From the NCBI GenBank assembly GCA_964564325.1, contig CAZMBD010000001.1, positions 72,844 to 136,843 of the forward strand: a stretch of DNA of 64,000 bases, written 5' to 3'. The translations under genes and the position numbers were made by a program. Below are positions 52,222-60,988 of this stretch, piece by piece. Within the stretch, counting starts at the first letter, position 1. Each line of letters opens with the position of its first letter. Origin of the DNA: JAAZMA01 sp964564325 (lineage in GTDB: Bacteria > Bacillota > Clostridia > Tissierellales > Tepidimicrobiaceae). The notes under the pieces were generated by a model that worked only from the letters and a program-made list of their open reading frames with translations, was not told where the DNA came from and searched no databases.

Positions 52222-52911
52222 CTAATAGTTTCTTTTTCCAAATAGGCCCGTTCCAATCCTAACCATATTTGAACCTTCTTCAATTGCCACAATGTAATCA
52301 TTTGTCATGCCCATTGATAGTATTTCCATATTCACATGTTCATAACCTTTGTCTTGAATAGTTTGACTTAATTTTCGTAAATCCCTAAAAACCCATCTAA
52401 TATCCTCTGGATTTTCAGCATAAGGTGCAATAGTCATTAAGCCCCTTATTTTAATATTCTTATATTTAGATATTTCCTCTATAAAAGGAATAACCTCTTC
52501 CATCTTCAAACCAAATTTACTATCTTCCTCTGCCACATTAACCTGCACTAATGTATCTATAACTAAATTATTTTGTTTAGCCCTTTTGTCTAATTCTTTA
52601 GCCAAAGACATTCTGTCTAAAGAATGAATTAATTCTACTTTGTCTATAATATATTTTACTTTATTAGATTGTAAATGTCCTATTAAGTGATAATTTACAT
52701 TATCACCTATAATATCGTACTTTTTTGTTAATTCTTGAACTCTATTTTCTCCAATATCCTTAATTCCTAAGGATATAGCTTCATTAATTTTATCCACATC
52801 TACTGTTTTAGTTACAGCAATTATTTGAACCTTATCATTTGATCTTCCCGAATTTTTTAATGCTCTTTCAATATTTTCTTCTATGATTAGTAAATTATCT
52901 TTAATGCTAAT
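52222..52911 (-). CDS. yggS: PLP homeostasis protein (YggS/PLPBP family) with a probable ATT start
   Basis: 229 residues if translation starts at ATT (52911-52909), eight bases after a perfect AAGGAGG site. This adds 38 residues upstream of the first ATG, including IIAVTKTV, whose lysine is the PLP-binding residue of the family. Starting at the ATG (52797) would remove it. No ATG, GTG or TTG lies in frame between. The rest has DIGENRVQEL, HLIGHLQSNK and LSMGMTNDYIVAIEEGSNMVRIG. YggS proteins buffer PLP. It is followed by sepF. Confidence 0.93.
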   Translation of the reverse strand: MSIKDNLLIIEENIERALKNSGRSNDKVQIIAVTKTVDVDKINEAISLGIKDIGENRVQELTKKYDIIGDNVNYHLIGHLQSNKVKYIIDKVELIHSLDRMSLAKELDKRAKQNNLVIDTLVQVNVAEEDSKFGLKMEEVIPFIEEISKYKNIKIRGLMTIAPYAENPEDIRWVFRDLRKLSQTIQDKGYEHVNMEILSMGMTNDYIVAIEEGSNMVRIGTGLFGKRNY

Positions 52912-52930
52912 TTTAATTACCTCCTTGATG

Positions 52931-54223
52931 TCAATTAACTATCATTCCTTCTTTAATATTTTTTGTATTTAATAATATTTCATCAAATGTAGTAATAGTT
53001 TTTACTGGTTTATCATTTCCTTTTAAAAATATATTATTATTATCATCTCCGCTACTTATATAGACAAATTTATCATCTTCTTTTAATATTTCTACTGGTT
53101 TAAATTTAATAATTCCAGAAATATCTTTTATATAAACTCCTTCTAAATTATCTTTTTCAACTATACTTTTCTTAGGAATCTTAAATCCATTATGCTTATA
53201 TCTAATTATATTTAGATTTATAAATCTTTTGTCATATATTTTATGAAAACCCTTATTGAACTTACATAAAATTGTTCCTTTATCACTTTCTTTATTTATA
53301 TTAATAATACTCCCCTTAAATTCTTCATCTAATTCTTTATTACTTACTAAAATAGAATCTCCTTCTTCATAATTACTAATATCATTTAAATCTTCAATTT
53401 TTAAAACCATATACCATTCAAAATTATCCATTATCTTAAAAATTGGTTCTCCAACATTCACTTCTTGGCTATCCTCTATAGTAGTTGTTTTTAAATTCCC
53501 TGTTTTAAAATTTGAATAATTATAATCAGCCTTATTATGAAAAGAATAAATTTCTTCATATCCATCTATTTTATAAGATACAATACCAGCTTCACTAGAA
53601 TAATAATTAATAGCATTCTCAGAAAGCTGTTTTTTAAGAGTATCACGTTTTTTCTGTAAACTATCTATACTTTGATTTATTAAATGATTTTCTCCAGAAA
53701 AATCCTGTTGTTTACCATAATATAAAGCTAGTTTTTCCTTTAACAATTCTATATTTTCATATTCTCCTTGTCCTATGTTTTTTTGTATATCAAATATTAT
53801 ATTTTCTATACTTTCTTCTAATTTTTCTTCATCTTTTTTAATTATATCTTTTTCCTTTTCTACGGATTTTAAATTCTCTATTTTTTTATCCAATTCCCCT
53901 ACTTGCTGCTTTAAAGCAGAATTTCCATCTGCTAATACAACTTTACATATTTGACTACCCTTAGCTACCTTATTTCCCTCATCATTTATAATTTCAATAT
54001 TACCATTGCCTTCAGCCCTATATAAATTTTCTTTTTTTATAACTATAGCCTCTGTATCTATTGTATCCTCAATAACAACACTTTCTGGTAACACAAATTT
54101 AAATGCTATTGCAAATAGGGAGGGGACAGTTCTAAAAAAAAGATATCCAAATATAAAAATCGTTAAGATTATGCGCCAAAAATTCTTACTCCTTTTTTTC
54201 TGTTCTCCTTCCTTCTGGGACAT
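52931..54223 (-). CDS. HlyD-like membrane-anchored adaptor protein
   Basis: About 430 residues. The N-terminus is basic (KKRSKNFW) followed by one transmembrane helix near 15-40. The rest is extracytoplasmic: a lipoyl-like half (EAIVIKKENLYRAEGNG), a helical hairpin near 110-210 rich in Lys/Glu, and a second lipoyl/barrel half with EVNVGEPIFKIMDNFEWYM. This is the layout of HlyD/membrane fusion proteins. No ABC transporter or permease is adjacent, and the gene lies at the head of the yggS-sepF division cluster, so a role in export is unproven. The ATG at 54223 follows AGGGGGT. Confidence 0.75.
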   Translation of the reverse strand: MSQKEGEQKKRSKNFWRIILTIFIFGYLFFRTVPSLFAIAFKFVLPESVVIEDTIDTEAIVIKKENLYRAEGNGNIEIINDEGNKVAKGSQICKVVLADGNSALKQQVGELDKKIENLKSVEKEKDIIKKDEEKLEESIENIIFDIQKNIGQGEYENIELLKEKLALYYGKQQDFSGENHLINQSIDSLQKKRDTLKKQLSENAINYYSSEAGIVSYKIDGYEEIYSFHNKADYNYSNFKTGNLKTTTIEDSQEVNVGEPIFKIMDNFEWYMVLKIEDLNDISNYEEGDSILVSNKELDEEFKGSIININKESDKGTILCKFNKGFHKIYDKRFINLNIIRYKHNGFKIPKKSIVEKDNLEGVYIKDISGIIKFKPVEILKEDDKFVYISSGDDNNNIFLKGNDKPVKTITTFDEILLNTKNIKEGMIVN

Positions 54224-54312
54224 TGGAAACCCCCTTATCAAATCCTATATATTATTATATTCTACATAAAAACAATAAATCCTTCTAAAAGTTTCAAAAT
54301 TTTTAATGGTCT

Positions 54313-54690
54313 TTAAATATTGAAAAACTTGCCATACCTACTTATTATTTTAAGTTTTAAAATATTGTTGATATTAAATTTTTTTATTTCATCATCATGT
54401 GTTACCATTAGTATGGATCGTTCTCTTTTAATAGCTCCTATTAAAATGCCTTCATATTTATTTTTTCCCATAGTCACAATTCGTATTTCATCTCCAGATT
54501 TAACTCTAGAACCATCTAATATGAATTCCTTCATATCTGCTTCCTTTAAATGATGTTCAGTTACAGATTTTTTGTTTATTACTATTATATTATTTTTTAA
54601 ATATAGTTTTTCTTTTAATACAGATAATATATATCCTAAAACACTAATGACTAATGCAAAAATCAAAATTTGTTGAATATAATAAAGCAA
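54313..54690 (-). CDS. Single-span membrane protein of unknown function
   Basis: 125 residues. A transmembrane helix (LIFALVISVLGYILSVL near 8-24) precedes a soluble part with a small beta-rich pattern (GSRVKSGDEIRIVTMG, KYEGILIGAIKRERSILMV) that resembles an SH3/Sm-like barrel by strand pattern only. I do not recognise a family. It is upstream of the HlyD-like gene on the same strand with a gap of 89 bases and may be functionally tied to it. Confidence 0.6.
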   Translation of the reverse strand: MLYYIQQILIFALVISVLGYILSVLKEKLYLKNNIIVINKKSVTEHHLKEADMKEFILDGSRVKSGDEIRIVTMGKNKYEGILIGAIKRERSILMVTHDDEIKKFNINNILKLKIISRYGKFFNI

Positions 54691-54785
54691 ATAAAATCTC
54701 CCTCCATATAATGTGAATATATATATTTAGTATACCATATATATCCTTTAAGGGAAACAAAAAAATATACATACTTGAAAATTGT

Positions 54786-54814
54786 TTGCAATTCACTAAA
54801 ATCCATGCTATAAT
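54786..54814 (+). promoter_or_regulatory. Sigma-A promoter of tRNA-Pro
   Basis: TTGCAA (54786-54791), 17-base spacer ending TGC (extended -10) and TATAAT (54809-54814) on the plus strand. It lies 40 bases before the tRNA 5' end. Confidence 0.85.
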
Positions 54815-54854
54815 AATAATCGTTAAAAATAAAAAATCAAGCAATGGCAATCAT

Positions 54855-54931
54855 CGGGATGTGGCGCAGTTTGGTAGCGCACTAGTATGGGGTACTAGGG
54901 GCCGGAGGTTCAAATCCTCTCATCCCGACCA
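54855..54931 (+). tRNA. tRNA-Pro (anticodon GGG)
   Basis: 77 bases with encoded CCA. The acceptor stem CGGGATG/CATCCCG is perfect, the D stem is GCGC/GCGC, and the anticodon stem CTAGT/ACTAG encloses loop ATGGGGT, which puts GGG at 34-36. The T arm is GGAGG-TTCAAAT-CCTCT with one wobble pair. The first base pair C1-G72 and A73 are the proline identity elements. It has its own promoter and terminator. Confidence 0.95.
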
Positions 54932-54932
54932 T

Positions 54933-54966
54933 AAAAAAAGTAGAAGATATTTCTTCTACTTTTTTT
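54933..54966. terminator. Bidirectional terminator between tRNA-Pro and spoIVA
   Basis: AGTAGAAGA and TCTTCTACT arms with a four-base loop, flanked by seven A and seven T on the plus strand. It ends the tRNA transcript and, on the other strand, that of spoIVA. Confidence 0.92.
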
Positions 54967-54989
54967 ACTTTATATCGAATTGTAAAGTT

Positions 54990-56468
54990 CTATATAATAA
55001 TACAAATTAACCCCCCACTACCATCATTTATTATTCTCTCTAATGCTCTTCTCATTTTATATCTTGCATCTTCTGGCATAGTGTTTAGTTTTCCTTGTAA
55101 TTGTTCATTGACTAAGTCATAGAGAGATTTGCCAAATAAATTAGATTCCCAGATTTTAGAAGTATCCTCTTCGAATTCCTTTAAGAAATATTCTAATAAT
55201 TCCTCAGATTGTTTTTCTGTCCCTATTAAAGGAGAAACTTCTGTAGTTATATCGCATCTAAGTACATGTAAAGATGGTGCTGTGGCACTTAGTTTAACCC
55301 CAAACCTATTACCCTGTCTATATATTTCTGGTTCTGCTAATTCTAAATCCTCCAAGCCTGGACTAACAAAGCCATATCCAATCTCACTTGCATCTAATAA
55401 AGCTGTTTCAATTTTATCATACTCTTTTTTCGTTTGGGCTAATTTATTAATCAAACTCAATATCTGATAATCTCCTTCTATACTAAAACCTGTCATCTCC
55501 CTAATTGCATCATAAAAAAGTTCATTATCTATTAATAATCCTACATTTACTACTCCTTCTCCTAAATTAATTTCCTTAATATCTACAGTTTCAACTATAT
55601 CCAATTGACTTAATAATTTTAAGGAATTATCTACTTGGTTTAATTTTTGAAGATTTTGTATAGATTCTTTTATAGTTTCTAGAATATCATTCTTTATCCA
55701 GTGATTCTTTGGTAAACCTTCTACCCAACCTGGTAAATTAATGGAGATTTCTTTAACAGGAAATTCAAATAAAAGATTTTCAAAAACCCTTTCTATATCA
55801 GCTACATCCATATTTAAACAATCTACTATGACTACAGCTACTCCATATTTTTCTTCTAAGCTTTCCCTTAAAGCTATAGTACTATCTAAATTTGGATGCT
55901 TTGTATTTAATACTATTACAAAAGGTTTTTTCAATTCTTTTAATTCAGATATAACCCTTTCCTCTGCATGTATATAGTTAGATCTATCAATATCCGTAAT
56001 AGAGCCATCTGTGGTAACAACAATTCCTATGGTAGAATGATCTGTTATTACCTTCCTAGTACCAATTTCAGCTGCTTCTTCAAAGGGTATTTCCTTTTCA
56101 TACCACGGAGTAGTAACCATTCTAGGTATATTATCTTCAATATGTCCCAATGCACCCTTTACCAAATACCCTACACAATCTACCATTCTCACCTTCAGCT
56201 TTAGATTTTCTTTCAATAATAATTCCACTGCTTCATTAGGTACAAACTTTGGCTCAGTAGTCATAATGGTTTTCCCGGCACCGCTTAAAGGTAATTCATC
56301 CTTTGCTCTTTCTTTCTTATACTTGTTTTCAATATTAGGCAATACCAAAAGCTCCATAAATCTTTTAATAAAAGTAGATTTTCCAGTCCTTACTGGACCT
56401 ACAACCCCCGCATATATATCTCCCTGGGTTCTTTCTGCTATATCTTTGTATATATCAAAGCCTTCCAT
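54990..56468 (-). CDS. spoIVA: Stage IV sporulation protein A
   Basis: 492 residues, the normal length. An N-terminal NTPase domain has Walker A VGPVRTGKSTFIKRF near 24, the Asp motif region VRMVDCVGYLVKGA near 94, and VLNTKHPN near 185. The C-terminus carries the membrane- and SpoVM-binding region and ends in GGLICIII. SpoIVA forms an ATP-driven scaffold for the spore coat on the forespore. It is direct evidence that the host lineage sporulates. The ATG has a GGGGGAAG site. Confidence 0.98.
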   Translation of the reverse strand: MEGFDIYKDIAERTQGDIYAGVVGPVRTGKSTFIKRFMELLVLPNIENKYKKERAKDELPLSGAGKTIMTTEPKFVPNEAVELLLKENLKLKVRMVDCVGYLVKGALGHIEDNIPRMVTTPWYEKEIPFEEAAEIGTRKVITDHSTIGIVVTTDGSITDIDRSNYIHAEERVISELKELKKPFVIVLNTKHPNLDSTIALRESLEEKYGVAVVIVDCLNMDVADIERVFENLLFEFPVKEISINLPGWVEGLPKNHWIKNDILETIKESIQNLQKLNQVDNSLKLLSQLDIVETVDIKEINLGEGVVNVGLLIDNELFYDAIREMTGFSIEGDYQILSLINKLAQTKKEYDKIETALLDASEIGYGFVSPGLEDLELAEPEIYRQGNRFGVKLSATAPSLHVLRCDITTEVSPLIGTEKQSEELLEYFLKEFEEDTSKIWESNLFGKSLYDLVNEQLQGKLNTMPEDARYKMRRALERIINDGSGGLICIII

Positions 56469-56512
56469 ATCTTCCCCCCTTACCTAATGTTTATAATAAG
56501 ACTTAATATTAT

Positions 56513-56542
56513 ATATATATGTGGTAAGGATAGTAATATGAC
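56513..56542 (-). promoter_or_regulatory. Possible sigma-E type promoter of spoIVA
   Basis: On the minus strand GTCATATT (56542-56535) and CATATATAT (56521-56513), separated by 13 bases. The elements resemble the mother-cell sigma-E consensus (ATATT and CATA...), though the spacing is one base short of usual. No sigma-A promoter is evident in the gap. Confidence 0.4.
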
Positions 56543-56569
56543 AGGCCATTTAAACTTTTCTCAATCTAT

Positions 56570-57583
56570 TTAATTTGTCTTTAATATATCCTCTATTTCT
56601 GGTTTTTTGTCCCTTAACATTAAATTATAAACAGATTTCCTTACATCTTCGCCATTATATAGTACATTATAAATTTCATTTGTTATAGGCATAATTACAT
56701 TGTTCTTTTTAGCCAATTCATAGGCAGATTTAGTAGTTTTTATGCCTTCTACTACCATACCTACGTTTTTTGTAGCCTCATCTAAACTCTGTCCTTGCCC
56801 AATTAATATTCCAGCCCTTCTATTTCTACTAAGCATACTAGTACAGGTTACAATTAAATCACCTATACCAGCTAAACCAGAAAAAGTAATAGGGCTTGCA
56901 CCCATTTTTTCTCCAAGTCTTCCCATTTCAATAATACCCCTTGTCATAAGAGCTGCCTTTGTATTGTCTCCATATCCTAAGCCATCAGATATACCAGCAC
57001 CTAGTGCAATTACATTTTTCAAAGACCCTCCCAGTTCTACACCTATAACATCTGGATTGGTATATACTCTAAAATATGGAGTCATAAATATATCTTGTAT
57101 ATATTTTGCTACTTCCTCATCATTTGAAGCTGAAACAACTGTAGTAGGAACATTTTTAGCCACTTCCTCAGCATGGGACGGTCCAGATAATACTCCATAT
57201 GGATTATTAGGTAAAATTTCCTCTACAATCTCAGAAATCCTAAGTAAAGTATCATTTTCAATACCCTTAGCTACATTAACTATTACCTGTTCCTTATTAA
57301 AATCTTTTTTACCTTCATTTAAGCTCTCTCTAATTCCATGAGAAGCTACTGCAAGCACTATTAATTCTTTATTATAAATAACTTTGGAAATATCATTTGT
57401 TACGACTATTTCATCTGGAATAAAAACACCAGGCAAATATTTTTTATTTTCTCTTAATTCTTTCATTTGTTTTAATTGTAATTCATCTCTCACCCAGATA
57501 TGTACCTCATTATTTTTATTTGCAAGAAGTATTGCCAGTGCAGTTCCCCAGCTACCTCCCCCAATTACACCTATTTTTGTCAT
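56570..57583 (-). CDS. gpsA: Glycerol-3-phosphate dehydrogenase (NAD(P)+)
   Basis: About 337 residues. The Rossmann motif is MTKIGVIGGGSWGTALAILL at the start, with GPSHAEEVAKNVPTTVV near 138, catalytic lysine region LGGSLKNVIALGAGISDGL near 185 and GLAGIGDLIVTCTS near 237. It supplies glycerol-3-phosphate to PlsY, whose gene is immediately upstream in the transcript. The ATG at 57583 has a GAGGTG site. Confidence 0.98.
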   Translation of the reverse strand: MTKIGVIGGGSWGTALAILLANKNNEVHIWVRDELQLKQMKELRENKKYLPGVFIPDEIVVTNDISKVIYNKELIVLAVASHGIRESLNEGKKDFNKEQVIVNVAKGIENDTLLRISEIVEEILPNNPYGVLSGPSHAEEVAKNVPTTVVSASNDEEVAKYIQDIFMTPYFRVYTNPDVIGVELGGSLKNVIALGAGISDGLGYGDNTKAALMTRGIIEMGRLGEKMGASPITFSGLAGIGDLIVTCTSMLSRNRRAGILIGQGQSLDEATKNVGMVVEGIKTTKSAYELAKKNNVIMPITNEIYNVLYNGEDVRKSVYNLMLRDKKPEIEDILKTN

Positions 57584-57601
57584 CTTAAACTTCACCTCAA
57601 T

Positions 57602-58198
57602 TTATACTCTTTCTCCAATTTTAAACTCTTCTTTGTTTATTAATCTTTTAATATTAGATCTATGTCTATATATTGCCATAATAGCCAAAATTAATGTTGT
57701 AATAAAATATCCCTTATTAAAAGGCCTATTCATAATACTTCCTATTATAGGAACTAAAGCAGCTGCAATAATAGAGCCTAGGGAAACATATCTAGTTTTT
57801 GCTATTACTAATACACCAATAACAATGCATACTAAAGCAGTAGGCCAATGTAAGGACAACATTACCCCTATAGATGCAGCCATGCCCTTACCTCCTTTAA
57901 ATCCTAAAAGCACTGGGTAATTGTGACCTACTATTACAAATATACTTGCAATTAACATTCCATTATAGCCAAAAAGTTTATTACCAATATTAACTGCTAA
58001 CATTCCTTTTAGAACATCTAATATAAAAGCAAAGATTCCGATTTTCTTTCCAAAAACTCTTAAGGCATTGGTAGCTCCAGCATTTTTACTGCCACTTTCT
58101 CTAATATCTTCCTTTTTGAAAATTCTACCTAGAATATAAGCTGAACAAAAGTTTCCAATAAAATAAGAGATCAAAGCAACTATAAAAGGATTTTTCAA
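57602..58198 (-). CDS. plsY: Glycerol-3-phosphate acyltransferase PlsY
   Basis: About 198 residues with five hydrophobic segments. The three PlsY motifs are present: SGSKNAGATNALRVFG near 33, GFKGGKGMAASIG near 98 and a C-terminal region with YRHRSNIKRL. PlsY uses acyl-phosphate from PlsX to acylate glycerol-3-phosphate. A TTG at 58198 behind AGGTGA is the likely start; a GTG three codons upstream overlaps der. Confidence 0.97.
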   Translation of the reverse strand: MKNPFIVALISYFIGNFCSAYILGRIFKKEDIRESGSKNAGATNALRVFGKKIGIFAFILDVLKGMLAVNIGNKLFGYNGMLIASIFVIVGHNYPVLLGFKGGKGMAASIGVMLSLHWPTALVCIVIGVLVIAKTRYVSLGSIIAAALVPIIGSIMNRPFNKGYFITTLILAIMAIYRHRSNIKRLINKEEFKIGERV

Positions 58199-58199
58199 A

Positions 58200-59516
58200 T
58201 TACTCACCTCTTTCTCTCATTTCTAATTTAATAGGCACTCCTTCGAAACCAAAATATTGTCTAATTTGATTTTCCAAATATCTTTCATATGAAAAATGCA
58301 TAAGTTGCTTTTTATTAATAAATATCAAAAATTTTGGTGGTCTAACAGCTACTTGAGTACCATAATAAATTTTTAGCCTATTTCCCTTATCTGAAGGTGG
58401 TTGATTTAAAATAACTGCTTCATTTATTATATCATTTAAAACTCCTGTACTAATTCTTAAATTATAATTATTATTTACAATTTTAATTAATTCAAATAAT
58501 TTATTTACCCTTTTCCCCGTTTTAGCAGAAATAAATACAATAGGTGCATAGGTTATAAAACCTAGTTTATTTCTTATTTCTCTTTCCATATCTCTAGGAG
58601 TATTAGTCTCTTTTTCTACAATATCCCATTTATTAACTGCTATTATCATTCCCTTCCCTTGTTCATAAGCATAACCAGCAATCTTTGTATCTTGCTCTGT
58701 AATACCCTCAGTACCATCTATCACTAAAATACATATATCAGATCTATCTACTGCAGTCAATGTACGAACTACACTATATCGCTCCACATTTTCATAAATG
58801 CTTCTCTTTCTCCTTAAACCTGCAGTATCTATAAATAAATAGCGATCCTCATCATAAGTAAAATAAGTATCTATTGCATCCCTAGTAGTACCAGGAATAT
58901 CTGTAACAATTACTCTATCTTCTCCTAAAATATTATTAATTAATGATGATTTTCCTACATTTGGTTTGCCAATAACAGCAACTTTTATAATATCTTCGTG
59001 GTAATCTGTGTCCTTATGCTCGGGAAAATGTTTTATAATTTCATCTAATAAATCACCTATTCCTAATCCCTGTTCCGCTGAAACTAATAAAGGTTCTCCT
59101 ATGCCTAATTCATAAAATTCAAAAATATGATCAGATGACTTTTTAGAATCAATTTTATTGCATACTAAAAGCACCTCTTTTCCAGATCTCCTTAAAATAT
59201 CTGCAATGTCCCTATCTGTAGCAGTAACACCGTCTAGTCCATCCACTACAAATAATATTACATCAGCAGTTTCAATGGCAATTTCTGCCTGTCTCCTAAT
59301 ATTTAACGGTATTATTTCTTCAGATTCTGGCTCTAATCCACCAGTATCGATTAATGTAAAATACTTATTAAGCCATTCTGCTTCAGAATATATCCTATCT
59401 CTAGTCACTCCAGGAGTATCCTCCGTAATGGCAATTCTCTTTCCTGTTATTCTATTAAATAATGTGGATTTCCCAACATTTGGTCTACCCACAATACATA
59501 CAACTGGTCTATCCAT
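58200..59516 (-). CDS. der: Ribosome assembly GTPase Der (EngA)
   Basis: 438 residues. There are two tandem GTPase domains, unique to Der: GRPNVGKSTLFN with DTGGLEPE near 10-60 and GKPNVGKSSLIN with DTAGLRRKRS near 180-235, followed by a KH-like C-terminal domain. It is needed for 50S maturation. It lies between the DUF512 gene and plsY, the common der-plsY-gpsA-spoIVA series of spore formers. Confidence 0.98.
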   Translation of the reverse strand: MDRPVVCIVGRPNVGKSTLFNRITGKRIAITEDTPGVTRDRIYSEAEWLNKYFTLIDTGGLEPESEEIIPLNIRRQAEIAIETADVILFVVDGLDGVTATDRDIADILRRSGKEVLLVCNKIDSKKSSDHIFEFYELGIGEPLLVSAEQGLGIGDLLDEIIKHFPEHKDTDYHEDIIKVAVIGKPNVGKSSLINNILGEDRVIVTDIPGTTRDAIDTYFTYDEDRYLFIDTAGLRRKRSIYENVERYSVVRTLTAVDRSDICILVIDGTEGITEQDTKIAGYAYEQGKGMIIAVNKWDIVEKETNTPRDMEREIRNKLGFITYAPIVFISAKTGKRVNKLFELIKIVNNNYNLRISTGVLNDIINEAVILNQPPSDKGNRLKIYYGTQVAVRPPKFLIFINKKQLMHFSYERYLENQIRQYFGFEGVPIKLEMRERGE

Positions 59517-59524
59517 TATATCAC

Positions 59525-60856
59525 CTAAGCCTTCCTAAACAAATTAACAAATTCTTTACCCGATACCTCTACTGGTATTACTTGGGTCTTTAATTGATTT
59601 TCTATATCTTCGACAGTTAAATCATCTAAAAAAATCTCACTATCTCTTCTTAACATGGATTTTGGGATTATCACTCCATCAACATTATCAATATCCTTTA
59701 ATTGAGATATTAAATCTCTTCCTGTAATTAATCCTGATACTGTAATAGTTTCTCCAAAGAATTTATTATTAATTGGTATTACATTAAGTTTTAATTTTTG
59801 AAATTTATTCATTGCTTTATTTGCAATTTCTTCCATAAAACTTTTAGCCAAAGTTCCAGTAGCTATTACATAGTTTTTATCTAAAGAGATGTTCTTATGA
59901 ATATCTTCAAGCTCTTTTTCAACTTCATATTCAAAGGATTTCATTAGACCTACACCATTTTCTAATTGAGGAAACCCCTCATAATCATCATAATCTGGTA
60001 AAGACATTTCTGCCATAACATAAAACTCATCAGAAGCAAATGCAAATCTAGTTCCCAGATTATTTAAAAATTTCTCCTGTTCTTTTTTTATAAATTTTAA
60101 GAATTCTTTAGACTCTAATTTATTAAAAGTTCTAATCTTAGCAAGTCCTTCTCTATATTTAGTTATGCCTACTGGCACTATAGCCACTGATTTAACACTT
60201 GGATACAGACTAGATAGGTCTGTCAAAGTCCTTTCCAATTCTACACCATCATTTACCCCAGGTACCAGTACTATTTGGCAATTGATTTCAAGATTAGCCT
60301 CCTTGAATTTTTGTAATATAGTAAATACCTTACCTGCATTTTTATTATTTAGCATTTTTACTCTTAAATCTGGATTTGTAGTATGAACTGATACATTAAT
60401 AGGGCTTATTCTATATGCAATAATCCTATTAATATCTTCATCACTCATGTTAGTCAATGTAATAAAATTTCCTTGTAAAAATGATAGTCTAGAATCATCA
60501 TCTTTAAAATATAAAGTTTCTCTCATATTTTTAGGCAATTGATCTATAAAACAAAATATACATTTATTTCTACAAGATCTAGCTTTATCAATTAGTGGAT
60601 TTGTAAATTCTATTCCTAAATCCTCATCAAATTCCTTCTCAATCTCTAATAGCCAAATCTCTCCATTGACCTTTTCTATTTCTACTTCCACATATTCATC
60701 AGTTATTAAAAATTTATAATCTATTATATCCTTAACTTCCCTACCATTAATAGATTTTAAAATATCTCCTGGTTCAATTTCTAACTCTTCAGCTATACTA
60801 CCTACTTTTACATTTTCTATAATATTTCTATTTCCATTTAACTTTTTTAATTCCAT
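59525..60856 (-). CDS. PDZ / radical SAM / DUF512 protein
   Basis: 443 residues. An N-terminal PDZ-like domain (IAEELEIEPGDILKSINGREV near 20-45) is followed by a radical SAM motif C-x3-C-x2-C in ARSCRNKCIFCFIDQLPKNM near 95, a barrel with VSVHTTNPDLR, and a C-terminal DUF512 region with FGETITVSGLITGRDL near 365. The family is recognised (TIGR03279 type), but its reaction is unknown to me. It precedes der in many Clostridia. Confidence 0.93.
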   Translation of the reverse strand: MELKKLNGNRNIIENVKVGSIAEELEIEPGDILKSINGREVKDIIDYKFLITDEYVEVEIEKVNGEIWLLEIEKEFDEDLGIEFTNPLIDKARSCRNKCIFCFIDQLPKNMRETLYFKDDDSRLSFLQGNFITLTNMSDEDINRIIAYRISPINVSVHTTNPDLRVKMLNNKNAGKVFTILQKFKEANLEINCQIVLVPGVNDGVELERTLTDLSSLYPSVKSVAIVPVGITKYREGLAKIRTFNKLESKEFLKFIKKEQEKFLNNLGTRFAFASDEFYVMAEMSLPDYDDYEGFPQLENGVGLMKSFEYEVEKELEDIHKNISLDKNYVIATGTLAKSFMEEIANKAMNKFQKLKLNVIPINNKFFGETITVSGLITGRDLISQLKDIDNVDGVIIPKSMLRRDSEIFLDDLTVEDIENQLKTQVIPVEVSGKEFVNLFRKA

Positions 60857-60931
60857 ATATTATCCTTTCTAATTCCCATTTATATCATTATAACAAAATA
60901 AATTAAAAAATGGTATATAAATCTTTAAAGT

Positions 60932-60978
60932 AAAACAACTATCATTCCAAGACCTGGTCTTAAAATGATAGTTGTTTT
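60932..60978 (-). terminator. Rho-independent terminator after glyA
   Basis: 15-bp arms AAAACAACTATCATT and AATGATAGTTGTTTT enclose a smaller hairpin (AAGACC/GGTCTT). T-rich sequence follows on the minus strand. Confidence 0.85.
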
Positions 60979-60988
60979 TAACTATCTA

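Noticed and set aside
54786..55010. 74-residue frame covering the tRNA-Pro region
   Set aside because: It runs through the tRNA promoter, tRNA and terminator; the tRNA fold is perfect, so coding here is not credible.
56469..56569. Possible small gene between gpsA and spoIVA
   Set aside because: Only 101 bases with no open frame with a ribosome-binding site; it holds the candidate sporulation promoter.
56742..57341. 199-residue open frame on the plus strand opposite gpsA
   Set aside because: It is the mirror of a complete gpsA with all motifs; it has no ribosome-binding site and no domain, and arises from the low stop frequency opposite an AT-rich gene.
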